From the NCBI GenBank assembly GCA_016744805.1, contig JADGDQ010000010.1, positions 1-52,963 on the forward strand: a DNA stretch of 52,963 nt, given 5' to 3'. Below, piece after piece: positions 17,428-25,502 of this stretch (positions within the stretch are counted from its first letter, which is position 1; every line of letters begins with the position of its first letter). The stretch comes from Sulfurovaceae bacterium. Lineage in GTDB: Bacteria; Campylobacterota; Campylobacteria; Campylobacterales; Sulfurovaceae. The notes below the pieces were generated by a model. The model saw only the letters and a list, made by a program, of their open reading frames with translations, was not told the DNA's origin and searched no databases. The position numbers were made by a program, and so were the translations under genes.

Positions 17428-17798
17428 TCAAGTGCTCCTTTTTTCCATGCATAGACGAATCCAATCGTCAAAAGTAATATAAACAGAATCATCTCTGCAA
17501 AACCAAACCATCCAAGCAATTTAAAGTCAATCGCCCATGGAAACATAAATATAATCTCTACATCAAAAAGAATAAAGAGTAGTGCAATCAGATAAAATTG
17601 TACTGATATTGTGTTCGGTTGCTTTGTTACTTCTGGTCCACATTCATATATCGATAATTTTAATTTTTGCGTATCAAGTTTTGCAAGCTTCCGACTAACA
17701 AATCTAGCAGCTGCTAGAGTTGCAGGGAAGGCAATAGCCGTCAATGCAAACAGAAAAAAGATACCGAAGTACGGGTGTTCTGTTACCACATGAGTCAT
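17409..17798 (-). CDS. nuoA: NADH-quinone oxidoreductase subunit A
   Basis: First gene of the complex I operon; ND3 homologue of 129 residues with three TM helices (about 12-33, 66-86, 96-116). The loop after TM1 contains SIYECGPE with the conserved Cys of the flexible ND3 loop, and TM2 carries [12 protein letters not shown] with the conserved acidic pair. Start: an AAAGGGGTT ribosome binding site lies 3 bases before the ATG and is unusually strong for this window. It heads a 15-gene run on the minus strand with gaps of at most 12 bases. Confidence 0.96.
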   Translation of the reverse strand: MTHVVTEHPYFGIFFLFALTAIAFPATLAAARFVSRKLAKLDTQKLKLSIYECGPEVTKQPNTISVQFYLIALLFILFDVEIIFMFPWAIDFKLLGWFGFAEMILFILLLTIGFVYAWKKGALEWHSIK

Positions 17799-17895
17799 TA
17801 TAACCCCTTTCCTATAACGAGAATAATCTCAGAGAATTTGAACTAATCATAACAAAAAAGAGGTTAAAGGGGTTTTAGTAAATTATTATCAAATC
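17799..17895 (-). promoter_or_regulatory. nuo operon leader with possible SD-sequestering pairing
   Basis: Upstream of nuoA, the ribosome binding site AAAGGGGTT (17802-17810 on the minus strand) has a perfect 9-nt complement, AACCCCTTT, at 17866-17874. A GATAAT -10-like box (17885-17890) would start the transcript near 17878, giving a leader of about 80 nt with both arms. A nearer TATGAT box (17846-17851) would give a 40-nt leader lacking the distal arm, so the pairing depends on which promoter is used. Confidence 0.4.
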
Positions 17896-17947
17896 ATTAC
17901 TTTTTTGAATGTAACTATGTGAAACAAGCTTTTAAAAGAAAAAGGCG

Positions 17948-17954
17948 TTACAAT
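17948..17954 (+). promoter_or_regulatory. -10 element of the rhodanese gene
   Basis: TTACAAT, whose last six bases form the -10 hexamer, predicts a start near 17961 and a 20-nt leader with an AAGG ribosome binding site before the ATG at 17981. There is no clear -35, as is usual for vegetative promoters in Campylobacterota. Confidence 0.55.
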
Positions 17955-17980
17955 ACGAAAAAACTAAGGTTTATAAAATT

Positions 17981-18400
17981 ATGAAAGATAAACAGATAAA
18001 TATTCTCTACTGGATTGCCATGGCTCTCTTGCTTGGATACTTTGCATACATTAGAGGATGGATTCTTACAGACTTTAAATCTTTAACTCCCAAAGAGATA
18101 GCTACCCTAATCCAAAAAGAAGAGCATAATATTTCGCTATTAGATGTTAGGACGCTTTTGGAATTTGATCGAGAACATATTGAAAATGCAGAAGTTATTC
18201 CACTTAATTTACTCTTAGACTCTCTCAACAAACTAGAGAATATCAAAAATAAAAAGATTATTGTCTACTGTCATAGTGGAAGCAGAAGTATAAAAGCATC
18301 TCGCATTCTAAAATCCCAAGGCTTCACACCTATAAATATGCAAGGTGGATTGATAGAGTACAAAAAAGCAGGGTTTGAGGTAATTAGAGTAGTTAAGTAA
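17981..18400 (+). CDS. membrane-anchored rhodanese-domain protein
   Basis: 139 residues. Residues 7-29 form one N-terminal TM helix or uncleaved signal anchor. Residues 35-138 are a rhodanese domain. The active-site loop is YCHSGSRS with catalytic C97, and the substrate-facing LLDVRTLLEFDREHI segment lies near residue 53. A C-x-x-G-x-R/S loop fits a sulfurtransferase for thiosulfate or persulfide sulfur. The location, probably on the periplasmic side of the membrane, follows from the N-terminal topology and is inferred. It diverges from nuoA and precedes nadA by 66 bases. Its role in sulfur metabolism or protein persulfidation is not shown by sequence. Confidence 0.88.
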   Translation: MKDKQINILYWIAMALLLGYFAYIRGWILTDFKSLTPKEIATLIQKEEHNISLLDVRTLLEFDREHIENAEVIPLNLLLDSLNKLENIKNKKIIVYCHSGSRSIKASRILKSQGFTPINMQGGLIEYKKAGFEVIRVVK

Positions 18401-18419
18401 CATATTTTTAATAGATTTT

Positions 18420-18444
18420 TGGTAATATTACCACATATTATAAT
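18420..18444 (+). promoter_or_regulatory. nadA promoter with perfect 14-nt palindrome (candidate operator)
   Basis: TGGTAATATTACCA (18420-18433) is a perfect 14-nt palindrome. It is followed five bases later by a TATAAT -10 box (18439-18444), which places the start near 18451 and the palindrome over the -35/-10 spacer. This is the usual geometry of a repressor operator. The regulator is unknown. Confidence 0.55.
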
Positions 18445-18466
18445 GATTAGTAACAAAGGATACATA

Positions 18467-19474
18467 TTGTCAATTGATTATAGAGCAGAAATAGAACGAA
18501 TGAAACAAGAGCATAATATTACAGTCGTCGCTCATTTCTATCAAAGAGATGAAGTGTTTGAGGTAGGAGATATTACAGGTGATAGCCTAGAACTTGCACG
18601 AAGATGTCAAGCTGATGAGAACCCTTGGGTAGTCTTTTGTGGAGTTGGATTTATGGGGCAGAGTGTGAAAGTAATTGCACCACACAAACGCGTTTTAATG
18701 CCCAAAATTGCTTGCTGTGCAATGGCTAGAATGATTGATGGAAGCTATTTTGATGAGAGTGTAGAGTATATGGTACAAAGAGGTATTCCCAAAGAAAATA
18801 TCCTTCCTATAACTTACATTAATTCAGATGCCACTGTTAAGTCAAAAGTGGGAGAGATGGGTGGACTTGTCTGTACAAGCTCAAATGCCTTTAAGATTAT
18901 CGAAAAAGGGCTAGAGAGTGGCAAAAAAATACTCTTTGTTCCTGATAGATGCTTAGGACAAAATTTTGCAAACTCTATGGGGCTAAAATCTTGTGTGATT
19001 GGTGTGGAAGAGGATGGTAAAGAGTGTGACCCAAAAGAGGCAGATGTAATCTGTTTTAATGGTTTTTGTTCTGTACATCAACTCTTTACACTTGATGATA
19101 TTAATTTTTATCGTGAAAAATATCCTGATATTCTTATAGCTGTACACCCAGAGTGTGACCCTGCTATTGTCCAAGCATCAGACTTTTCGGGTTCTACCTC
19201 TCAGCTTATTAAATATGTCAATGAGCTTGATATAGACCAAAAAGTAGCCGTAGGTACAGAGTATAACTTGGTAAATAGAATGAGAGAAAAAAATACTTTT
19301 GTACTCTCTTCTACAAAACCAGAGTGTCCAACAATGAATGAAACTACCTTAGAAGATGTATATCTTACTCTTAAATCTATAGAAGATGGAAAACCTATCA
19401 ATGAGATTGTAGTAGATGAACACACAGCAAAGTGGGCAAATATCGCCCTAGAGCGGATGTTAGCAATTAAGTAG
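18467..19474 (+). CDS. nadA: quinolinate synthase
   Basis: Condenses iminoaspartate with dihydroxyacetone phosphate to quinolinate, the de novo NAD precursor, using a [4Fe-4S] cluster. Seen: VVAHFYQRDEV near the N-terminus, the first cluster cysteine in LMPKIACCAMARMID, the second in FNGFCSVHQLFT, the third in STKPECPTMNETTLEDVY, and the active-site VHPECDP. I chose the TTG at 18467 (335 residues), six bases after AAAGGA. The ATG at 18443 lies inside the predicted -10 box and has no ribosome binding site. The gene converges on hemN, and both stop codons lie within one hairpin. No nadB or nadC is in the window. Confidence 0.94.
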   Translation: MSIDYRAEIERMKQEHNITVVAHFYQRDEVFEVGDITGDSLELARRCQADENPWVVFCGVGFMGQSVKVIAPHKRVLMPKIACCAMARMIDGSYFDESVEYMVQRGIPKENILPITYINSDATVKSKVGEMGGLVCTSSNAFKIIEKGLESGKKILFVPDRCLGQNFANSMGLKSCVIGVEEDGKECDPKEADVICFNGFCSVHQLFTLDDINFYREKYPDILIAVHPECDPAIVQASDFSGSTSQLIKYVNELDIDQKVAVGTEYNLVNRMREKNTFVLSSTKPECPTMNETTLEDVYLTLKSIEDGKPINEIVVDEHTAKWANIALERMLAIK

Positions 19475-19489
19475 GGAGAGACTCCCTAC
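19471..19489. terminator. shared hairpin terminator containing both stop codons of nadA and hemN
   Basis: A perfect 8-bp stem (arms 19471-19478 and 19482-19489, 3-nt loop AGA) spans the convergent junction. The TAG of nadA (19472-19474) lies in the left arm and the TAG of hemN (19486-19488, minus) is its mirror image in the right arm. Confidence 0.75.
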
Positions 19490-20853
19490 ACTGTCTTAGA
19501 AAAACTCTTCTTATTCCCACCATATTTGCTCATATAGGCATCAAAAGGCATGGCTATGTTTCGAATAAGAAGTGTGCCTGTATCAGATACAGAGATTTTG
19601 TCTTCTGTAATAGTTACTAAGTCACCCTCTACAAACTCTAGCAAAGCCTCCATAGCATCTGCAAAATATTCTCTAAAAATTATATTTCGTTCTGCCTCTA
19701 CTCGTTTAATATCTATAGAGAAATTTGCCATAAGTTCCATAATAACAGCTTGACGAATCATATCATCATCATTTAGGTTTATCCCTCTCTCAAATGGGAG
19801 TTTTTCTGCATCTAATGCCTTTTCGTATTGGCTCATATCTTTTGTATTTTGAGCATAATATCCAATACCCTCACCAATACTTGTAAGACCTATACCCACA
19901 AGATTAGCACCACCTTTGGTTGTATAGCCTTGAAAGTTACGGTGAAGCTCACCCTTTTCTATAGCTGTAAATAGCTCATCTTCTGGTTTGGCAAAGTGAT
20001 CCATTCCTACCATTTTGTAGCCATGACTTTCAAAAAACTCTATAGTATGGCTAAAGATAGCTAACTTAATATCAGGACTAGGCAAAGTAGTCTCATCAAA
20101 TTTTCTCATAGTTTTTTTAAGCCATGGGACATGCGCGTAGTTAAAGACTGCCAAACGGTCAGGGTCTAATTGATATGCCATCTCTAAAGTCTTTTTAAAG
20201 CTCTCAAATGTCTGGTAAGGGAGTCCATAGATTAAATCTACATTAATACTCTCTATCCCATATCTTCTTGCCAAATCAACAGCCTCTTTTGTAAGGTCAA
20301 AAGGCTGAATACGGTGTATCTCTTGTTGAACTTTTGGGTCAAAATCTTGTACACCAAAACTAATACGGTTAAAGCCATGTTTTTGAAATACTTTCATCTG
20401 CTCTTCATTAAAAAAACGCGGGTCTATCTCGCAACTAATCTCTGCCTCTTGACTCCAGTTTGGAAACTTTGACTTCACATAGCTTACAATCTCATCAAGC
20501 TCAAACGCTTTATAAAAAGTAGGTGTTCCCCCACCAAAATGAAACTGTATCACCTCTCTAGTGGTATCAAGATGCGTTGCTAAAATATCTATCTCTTTTT
20601 TAAGATACTCTATATAGGAGCTAAGCTTCTCTTCTTTGGAAGTAAAAACCACATTACAGCCACAAAAATAACATGCAGAGCGACAAAATGGTAGATGTAT
20701 ATAGAGTGAAATTTGGTTGGTACTTGTATCTAAATATCCTAAATACTCATCATAAGTAAACGCTTCACTAAACTCCAAAGCAGTAGGGTAGCTTGTATAT
20801 CTAGGTCCTGGTTTGGAGTATTTACTATATTTATCTAAGTCAATTCTACTCAT
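19486..20853 (-). CDS. hemN: oxygen-independent coproporphyrinogen III oxidase
   Basis: Radical SAM enzyme of haem synthesis: oxidative decarboxylation of coproporphyrinogen III to protoporphyrinogen IX without oxygen (455 residues). The HemN-specific CxxxCxxCxC motif is at C57, C61, C64 and C66, in YIHLPFCRSACYFCGC. RYTSYPTA near residue 18 and FHFGGGTP near 105 are also typical. The length and the fourth Cys separate it from the shorter HemW proteins. The start lies two bases after argF, so it should be cotranscribed with argF. The stop falls inside the shared hairpin with nadA. Confidence 0.95.
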   Translation of the reverse strand: MSRIDLDKYSKYSKPGPRYTSYPTALEFSEAFTYDEYLGYLDTSTNQISLYIHLPFCRSACYFCGCNVVFTSKEEKLSSYIEYLKKEIDILATHLDTTREVIQFHFGGGTPTFYKAFELDEIVSYVKSKFPNWSQEAEISCEIDPRFFNEEQMKVFQKHGFNRISFGVQDFDPKVQQEIHRIQPFDLTKEAVDLARRYGIESINVDLIYGLPYQTFESFKKTLEMAYQLDPDRLAVFNYAHVPWLKKTMRKFDETTLPSPDIKLAIFSHTIEFFESHGYKMVGMDHFAKPEDELFTAIEKGELHRNFQGYTTKGGANLVGIGLTSIGEGIGYYAQNTKDMSQYEKALDAEKLPFERGINLNDDDMIRQAVIMELMANFSIDIKRVEAERNIIFREYFADAMEALLEFVEGDLVTITEDKISVSDTGTLLIRNIAMPFDAYMSKYGGNKKSFSKTV

Positions 20854-20855
20854 AT

Positions 20856-21785
20856 TTATCTCTCTTTTCTATGTTGGTCTAACCACACCATAACCCCTTT
20901 TTGGGCATGGAGGCGATTTTCTGCTTGTGTGAAAACCTCTTCAGCATGTTTTTCAAAAATCTCTTCACTCACTTCATACTCACGATATGCTGGTAAACAG
21001 TGCAAAAAGATAGCATCACTATCAGCTAAGCTCATTAATGCTTTATCCACCATATAACCTTTAAAATCTTTAAGTCGTGTGGCTTTTTCTTCTTCTTGTC
21101 CCATAGAGACCCAAGTATCTGTGGTAATCACACTTGCCCCCCTAACTGCTTCTTTAGGGTCATCACTAATTGTAATTACCGCCCCACTCTCTTTGGCAAA
21201 GGCAAGTGCATCAGCCACAATCGAAGCATCACACTCATACCCTTTAGGTGTAGCGATGCGTAATTCAAAGCCCAATTTACTCGCAAGCATAAGCCACGAA
21301 TGAGCCATATTATTTCCATCACCAATATATGCACAGATAGGATTTATATCTTTGCCAAACTCTAGCATTGTAAGATAGTCTGCCATCAATTGCACAGGAT
21401 GATACTCATCTGTAAGTCCATTAATAACAGGTACTTTTGAGTATTGGGCAAACTCTAAAAGTTTCTCTTGGGAAAAGGTACGAATCATAACCATATCAAC
21501 CATGCGTGATATAACTCGTGCTGTATCCTTCATAGGTTCTCCACGCCCTAACTGTATATCATTAGAAGAGAGAAAAAGCCCAATACCGCCAAGCTGATAA
21601 ATTCCCGTCTCAAAGCTTACACGCGTTCGTGTTGAACTTTTTTCAAATATCATACCTAAGGTCTGATGTTCTAGATAAGGTACATACTGTTTTTTACTCG
21701 TTTGTTGTTTGATCTTATGTGCAAGTGCTATCATCTCCAAGATTTCATCTTTTGTGAAATCTTTGAGTGTTAAAAAATGTCTCAT
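20856..21785 (-). CDS. argF: ornithine carbamoyltransferase
   Basis: Converts ornithine and carbamoyl phosphate to citrulline in arginine synthesis. Seen: the carbamoyl-phosphate loop [22 protein letters not shown], and [10 protein letters not shown] with the catalytic Cys. The start chosen is the second ATG ([10 protein letters not shown], 309 residues), because AGGA lies eight bases upstream of it, while the ATG at 21800 has no ribosome binding site. Other Campylobacterota ArgF proteins begin at this point. It follows gltX after about 115 bases and is two bases from hemN. No other arginine gene is present. Confidence 0.94.
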   Translation of the reverse strand: MRHFLTLKDFTKDEILEMIALAHKIKQQTSKKQYVPYLEHQTLGMIFEKSSTRTRVSFETGIYQLGGIGLFLSSNDIQLGRGEPMKDTARVISRMVDMVMIRTFSQEKLLEFAQYSKVPVINGLTDEYHPVQLMADYLTMLEFGKDINPICAYIGDGNNMAHSWLMLASKLGFELRIATPKGYECDASIVADALAFAKESGAVITISDDPKEAVRGASVITTDTWVSMGQEEEKATRLKDFKGYMVDKALMSLADSDAIFLHCLPAYREYEVSEEIFEKHAEEVFTQAENRLHAQKGVMVWLDQHRKER

Positions 21786-21899
21786 CTGAGTTGTCCTCAT
21801 GTGGCGTTGTGCATACTGCCAAAATTAAAAAGAGAATAGTGTACCATTAAAAGGGTTTTAAAAAAGAGTTTTTCATCATTTTTCAGATAAAAACTTCTC

Positions 21900-23300
21900 T
21901 TATGACTCTTTATCACTTATAAACTCAATTGCTCTACTTATTCTATTTACAGTCTCATCTACACCAATAATAGCCATAATTTCATCGAGTCCAGAGCCTG
22001 TCATACTCCCTAAAAGAGCCACTCGGAGTGGTTGCCCTATCTTACCAAACCCTATCTCTTTGGTCTGTACAAATTTATCAAGCACTGCATGGTACTCACT
22101 TGGTATATGCAGAGGCTTCTCCCACTCTTTGAGCATCACAGCGAAACCTTGGATAATCTCTACCACATCACCCTTAAATGCTTTTTTGGCATTTTTGGGA
22201 TTATACTCGGTTGGAGCATTCAAAATAATAGTAATCTGCTCTGCTAACTCTACCATAGTCTTGCCTCGCTCTCGTGTAGCATCCAAAAGAATCTCTAATC
22301 TATCATGTCCTTCTATCTCAATACCATAGTCTGTAAGGAGTTTGGCTAGTTGGGTATGGGGCATATTTTTGATATAGTGGGCATTGAGCCATAGGAGTTT
22401 ATCTAGGTTATAACTAGAAGCACTCTTATTAATATTTTTGGGTTCAAAAAGCTCTATCATCTCAGAGAGAGAGAATATCTCTTGGTCTCCATGACTCCAG
22501 CCTAAACGCACCAAAAAGTTCAAAAGTGCTTCAGGTAAAAAGCCTAATTTTTGGTACTCCATCACATCTGTTGCACCATCTCTTTTGGAGAGTTTTTTGC
22601 CCTGTTCATTATTAATCATAGCCACATGGTAAAACTCTGGCAGAGCAAAACCAAGAGCATTATAGACTACAATCTGCTTGGGAGTATTGTACAAATGGTC
22701 ATCTCCACGAATCACCTGCGTTAGCCCCATAAGAGCATCATCAATAGCCACAACAAAGTTATAAGTAGGTGTTCCATCTGCTCTAGCTATCACAAAATCA
22801 TCCACCTCACTACTAGCTATACAAATCTCTCCTTTGACCCCATCAGTAAAGAGTATATTCCCCTCTAAAGGAGCTTTAATACGAATTACAGGCTCTACAC
22901 CCTCTGGCGGAGTTCCATCAAAATCGCGGTATCTTCCATCATATCTAGCTCTCTCTTTGTTTGCCATCTGCTCTTCTCGCAGAGCTGAAAGCTCCTCTTT
23001 GGACATATAACACTTATAGGCTTTGCCCTCATCAAGTAACTGATTGATATACTTTGTATAGAGTTCAAACCGTTGCGATTGATAGACAACCTCCCCATCA
23101 TAACCAAGCCCAACCCAATCAAAAGCACGAATAATAGCATCTAATGCCTCATCACTATTGCGAGAGAGGTCTGTATCTTCTATACGCAACAAAAACTTAC
23201 CACCACTATGCTGTGCAGTAAGCCAAGAAAAAAGAGCCGTACGAAGACCTCCTATATGTAAATACCCTGTAGGAGATGGAGCAAAACGAGTCACTGTCAT
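21900..23300 (-). CDS. gltX: glutamyl-tRNA synthetase
   Basis: Class I aminoacyl-tRNA synthetase, 466 residues from the ATG at 23300 (MTVTRFAPSPTG). The upstream in-frame TTG at 23315 lacks a ribosome binding site, whereas AAGG lies just before 23300. The ATP-binding motifs are visible: HIGG in PTGYLHIGGLRTALF and KLSKR in GKKLSKRDGATDV. Many Campylobacterota carry two GltX paralogues with different tRNA specificity; only one is in this window and I cannot say which class it is. The promoter is a TACAAT box at 23329-23334 (minus) with a 22-nt leader, divergent from dnaG. Confidence 0.95.
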   Translation of the reverse strand: MTVTRFAPSPTGYLHIGGLRTALFSWLTAQHSGGKFLLRIEDTDLSRNSDEALDAIIRAFDWVGLGYDGEVVYQSQRFELYTKYINQLLDEGKAYKCYMSKEELSALREEQMANKERARYDGRYRDFDGTPPEGVEPVIRIKAPLEGNILFTDGVKGEICIASSEVDDFVIARADGTPTYNFVVAIDDALMGLTQVIRGDDHLYNTPKQIVVYNALGFALPEFYHVAMINNEQGKKLSKRDGATDVMEYQKLGFLPEALLNFLVRLGWSHGDQEIFSLSEMIELFEPKNINKSASSYNLDKLLWLNAHYIKNMPHTQLAKLLTDYGIEIEGHDRLEILLDATRERGKTMVELAEQITIILNAPTEYNPKNAKKAFKGDVVEIIQGFAVMLKEWEKPLHIPSEYHAVLDKFVQTKEIGFGKIGQPLRVALLGSMTGSGLDEIMAIIGVDETVNRISRAIEFISDKES

Positions 23301-23328
23301 AATAAAAACCTTCAAATAAATTAATCGT

Positions 23329-23371
23329 ATTGTAGCAAAGATGTGGTTAAAGAGATACCTTTAGGTATAAT
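23329..23371. promoter_or_regulatory. divergent gltX/dnaG promoter region
   Basis: The 78-base gap holds a minus-strand TACAAT (23329-23334) for gltX and a plus-strand TATAAT (23366-23371) for dnaG. The latter predicts a start at 23378, one base before the dnaG ATG, so the dnaG mRNA may be leaderless. Confidence 0.5.
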
Positions 23372-23378
23372 AGCATTT

Positions 23379-25034
23379 ATGATAGATAACGCATCCATAG
23401 AGTCACTCAAAAGTACCATTGATATTGTTGATGTAGTTGGCAACTATATAGAACTACGAAAAGCAGGAGCTAATTATAAAGCCAACTGTCCCTTTCATGG
23501 AGAAAAAACTCCTAGCTTTGTAGTAAGCCCAAGTAAGCAGATATATCATTGTTTTGGCTGCCAAATTGGCGGTGATAGCATAAAATTTGTGATGGAGATA
23601 GAGAAACTTAGCTACCCTGAAGCGATAGAAAAACTTGCTTCTACTTATAACTTTAGTCTGCAATATACAAAAGGGAGTAGTGATTATAGTGAGTCTAAAC
23701 GCATCTTGGAGTCGCTTCAGAAGTGGTATGTTAAAAACTTAGATTTTAATAAGTCTGCTAGAGAGTATCTCTATAATAGAGGCATTAGTAATAACTCTAT
23801 AGAGGCATTTGAGATAGGATTTGTGGGTGGAGGTGGAGAAGTTATGAAATTTCTCTCATCCAACCTTTTCCCTCTTCCTCAAGCACATGAAGCAGGAGTT
23901 ATAGCCCAAGGGGAGAGAGGAGAGTTTTATGCAAGGCTTACCCAAAGAGTTACCTTTCCTATCTACTCTTCTAATGGTTCTATTGTAGGGTTTGGAGGGC
24001 GAACGCTAGGCAATCATCCTGCCAAGTATATCAACTCACCACAAACAAAATTATTTAATAAATCTCGTCTACTCTATGGGTATCATAGAGCCAAAGAGTC
24101 TATCTATGCACACAAAAAGATTATTATCTGTGAGGGGTACTTGGATGTAGTGATGTTCCATCAAGCAGGATTTACACAAGCAGTAGCTACGCTTGGGACG
24201 GCTCTTACCCTAGAGCATCTTCCTCTTTTGCGAAAAGGCTCACCAGAGGTTATTTTGGCCTATGATGGAGATAGTGCAGGAGTCACCGCGGCTCTAAAGG
24301 CTTCAAAAATCCTTACAACAGGTGGGTTTGATGGGGGTGTTGTACTCTTTCCTAATGGTCAAGACCCAGCAGATATGATAGCCAAAGGAGAGAGTGAACT
24401 TGTAGCAAAACTCTTAAGAGAAGCTAAGCCTTTGATTCCTTTTATTTTGGAAACCATTGTCCAAAGCTATGAACTCTCAAATCCACGAGAAAAAGAGAGT
24501 GCGTTTGAGGAGATAAAAAAGTTTTTGGCTACGCTAAGTACCATAATGCAAGATGCTTATATTCCTACTGCTGCTACCTATTTGGGTATCTCACCTAATC
24601 TTTTTGGCAAGTCTACTACCCTAGCCCAAGCACATGAGAACTTAACAAATTCTAGAGAAGATATAGCACAACTTAGTATTCTAAAAACTCTTTTGGAAAA
24701 TCCTTTTCTTATAGATGATGTTCTTAATGTAATGGATGGGAGTATGTTTGGCTCGTACCAAAATCTTTTTACGCTTCTTTTGGACAAGCAAAAAGACCAC
24801 CCTGCCCTTATGGGATTAGCTGTAGATGATACATTGCAAGTACTCAGCCAAGAAGAGCTCAAAGTTTCATTAAGAAGTTTTTTGATACGACAATATAATA
24901 TTATGCTCAAAGAGATAGTTACCAATAACAGTATTGATTTTGCTAAAAAAAGCTTTTTGATGCGTAAAATCAAAAGTGATATACTCCCAAGACTCAAACG
25001 AGGTGAGTTAGTTGCCTTTGAAAAACTTATTTAG
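23379..25034 (+). CDS. dnaG: DNA primase
   Basis: Replicative primase that makes RNA primers at the fork (551 residues from the ATG at 23379, MIDNASIESL). The N-terminal zinc-binding domain has C37, H40, C58 and C61 (CPFHGEKTPSF, HCFGC). The RNA polymerase core includes GFGGRTL and KYINSPQT; the TOPRIM motifs are ICEGYLDV and AYDGDSAG. The C-terminal helicase-interaction domain is diverged and AT-rich. The ATG is preferred over the upstream in-frame GTG at 23343 because family members begin near this residue. No ribosome binding site is visible, consistent with a leaderless start. Confidence 0.95.
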   Translation: MIDNASIESLKSTIDIVDVVGNYIELRKAGANYKANCPFHGEKTPSFVVSPSKQIYHCFGCQIGGDSIKFVMEIEKLSYPEAIEKLASTYNFSLQYTKGSSDYSESKRILESLQKWYVKNLDFNKSAREYLYNRGISNNSIEAFEIGFVGGGGEVMKFLSSNLFPLPQAHEAGVIAQGERGEFYARLTQRVTFPIYSSNGSIVGFGGRTLGNHPAKYINSPQTKLFNKSRLLYGYHRAKESIYAHKKIIICEGYLDVVMFHQAGFTQAVATLGTALTLEHLPLLRKGSPEVILAYDGDSAGVTAALKASKILTTGGFDGGVVLFPNGQDPADMIAKGESELVAKLLREAKPLIPFILETIVQSYELSNPREKESAFEEIKKFLATLSTIMQDAYIPTAATYLGISPNLFGKSTTLAQAHENLTNSREDIAQLSILKTLLENPFLIDDVLNVMDGSMFGSYQNLFTLLLDKQKDHPALMGLAVDDTLQVLSQEELKVSLRSFLIRQYNIMLKEIVTNNSIDFAKKSFLMRKIKSDILPRLKRGELVAFEKLI

Positions 25035-25099
25035 AGTAATTCTATCTTAAGGCAAAAAACTAACCTAGCATATATACTTTGGAAATAGTTATACTCTCC

Positions 25100-25105
25100 T
25101 ATAAT
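25100..25105 (+). promoter_or_regulatory. -10 element of the efflux operon
   Basis: TATAAT at 25100-25105 predicts a start near 25112, with an AAAGGGG ribosome binding site before the ATG at 25130. A TTGGAA at 25079-25084 is a possible but too closely spaced -35. Confidence 0.55.
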
Positions 25106-25129
25106 AACTCAATTACAAAGGGGTGAATT

Positions 25130-25429
25130 ATGAAATCTGTAGGGATAGGCGTACTACTGTTTGTATTATCATTCTCTACACTCCATGATATATTTATCTC
25201 TACTATAGACAATAAACACCCTAATATCTCTCATTTTGTTGTAGATAATGATCCTCTACTTCAATGCACCGAAATAAATGAGATACATAATCTACTACAC
25301 TTTATAGCTATCTTGGATTTTGATCAAATATCTTTGAACCTTTTACCGCATTTTGCTCTTTTATCAGAACAAAAACTTCCTAATACAGCACCTATTATAG
25401 AAAGCTCTTATAAGCCTCCAATAGTCTAG
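25130..25429 (+). CDS. small exported or membrane-anchored protein leading the efflux operon
   Basis: 99 residues with a hydrophobic N-terminal segment (about 5-17, GIGVLLFVLSFSTL), likely a signal peptide or anchor. The rest is acidic and mildly His-rich (HDIF, HPNISHF, HNLLHF, PHFALL), with one Cys. An AAAGGGG ribosome binding site and a TATAAT box support a real gene. It is the first of four genes ending in an RND pump. Small periplasmic proteins commonly lead heavy-metal RND operons (CzcI-like position), which suggests a metal-sensing or binding role, but there is no sequence match I recognise. Confidence 0.7.
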   Translation: MKSVGIGVLLFVLSFSTLHDIFISTIDNKHPNISHFVVDNDPLLQCTEINEIHNLLHFIAILDFDQISLNLLPHFALLSEQKLPNTAPIIESSYKPPIV

Positions 25430-25502
25430 AACTACTACACCTCCCCCTAGTTTAAATCGTAGAATTTTTCTACCCTACAATTGCTATCACAAAAGGAAAA
25501 CA

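Noticed and set aside
24578-24997. 139-residue minus-strand frame inside dnaG
   Set aside because: Antisense to a conserved primase region and no promoter or ribosome binding site.
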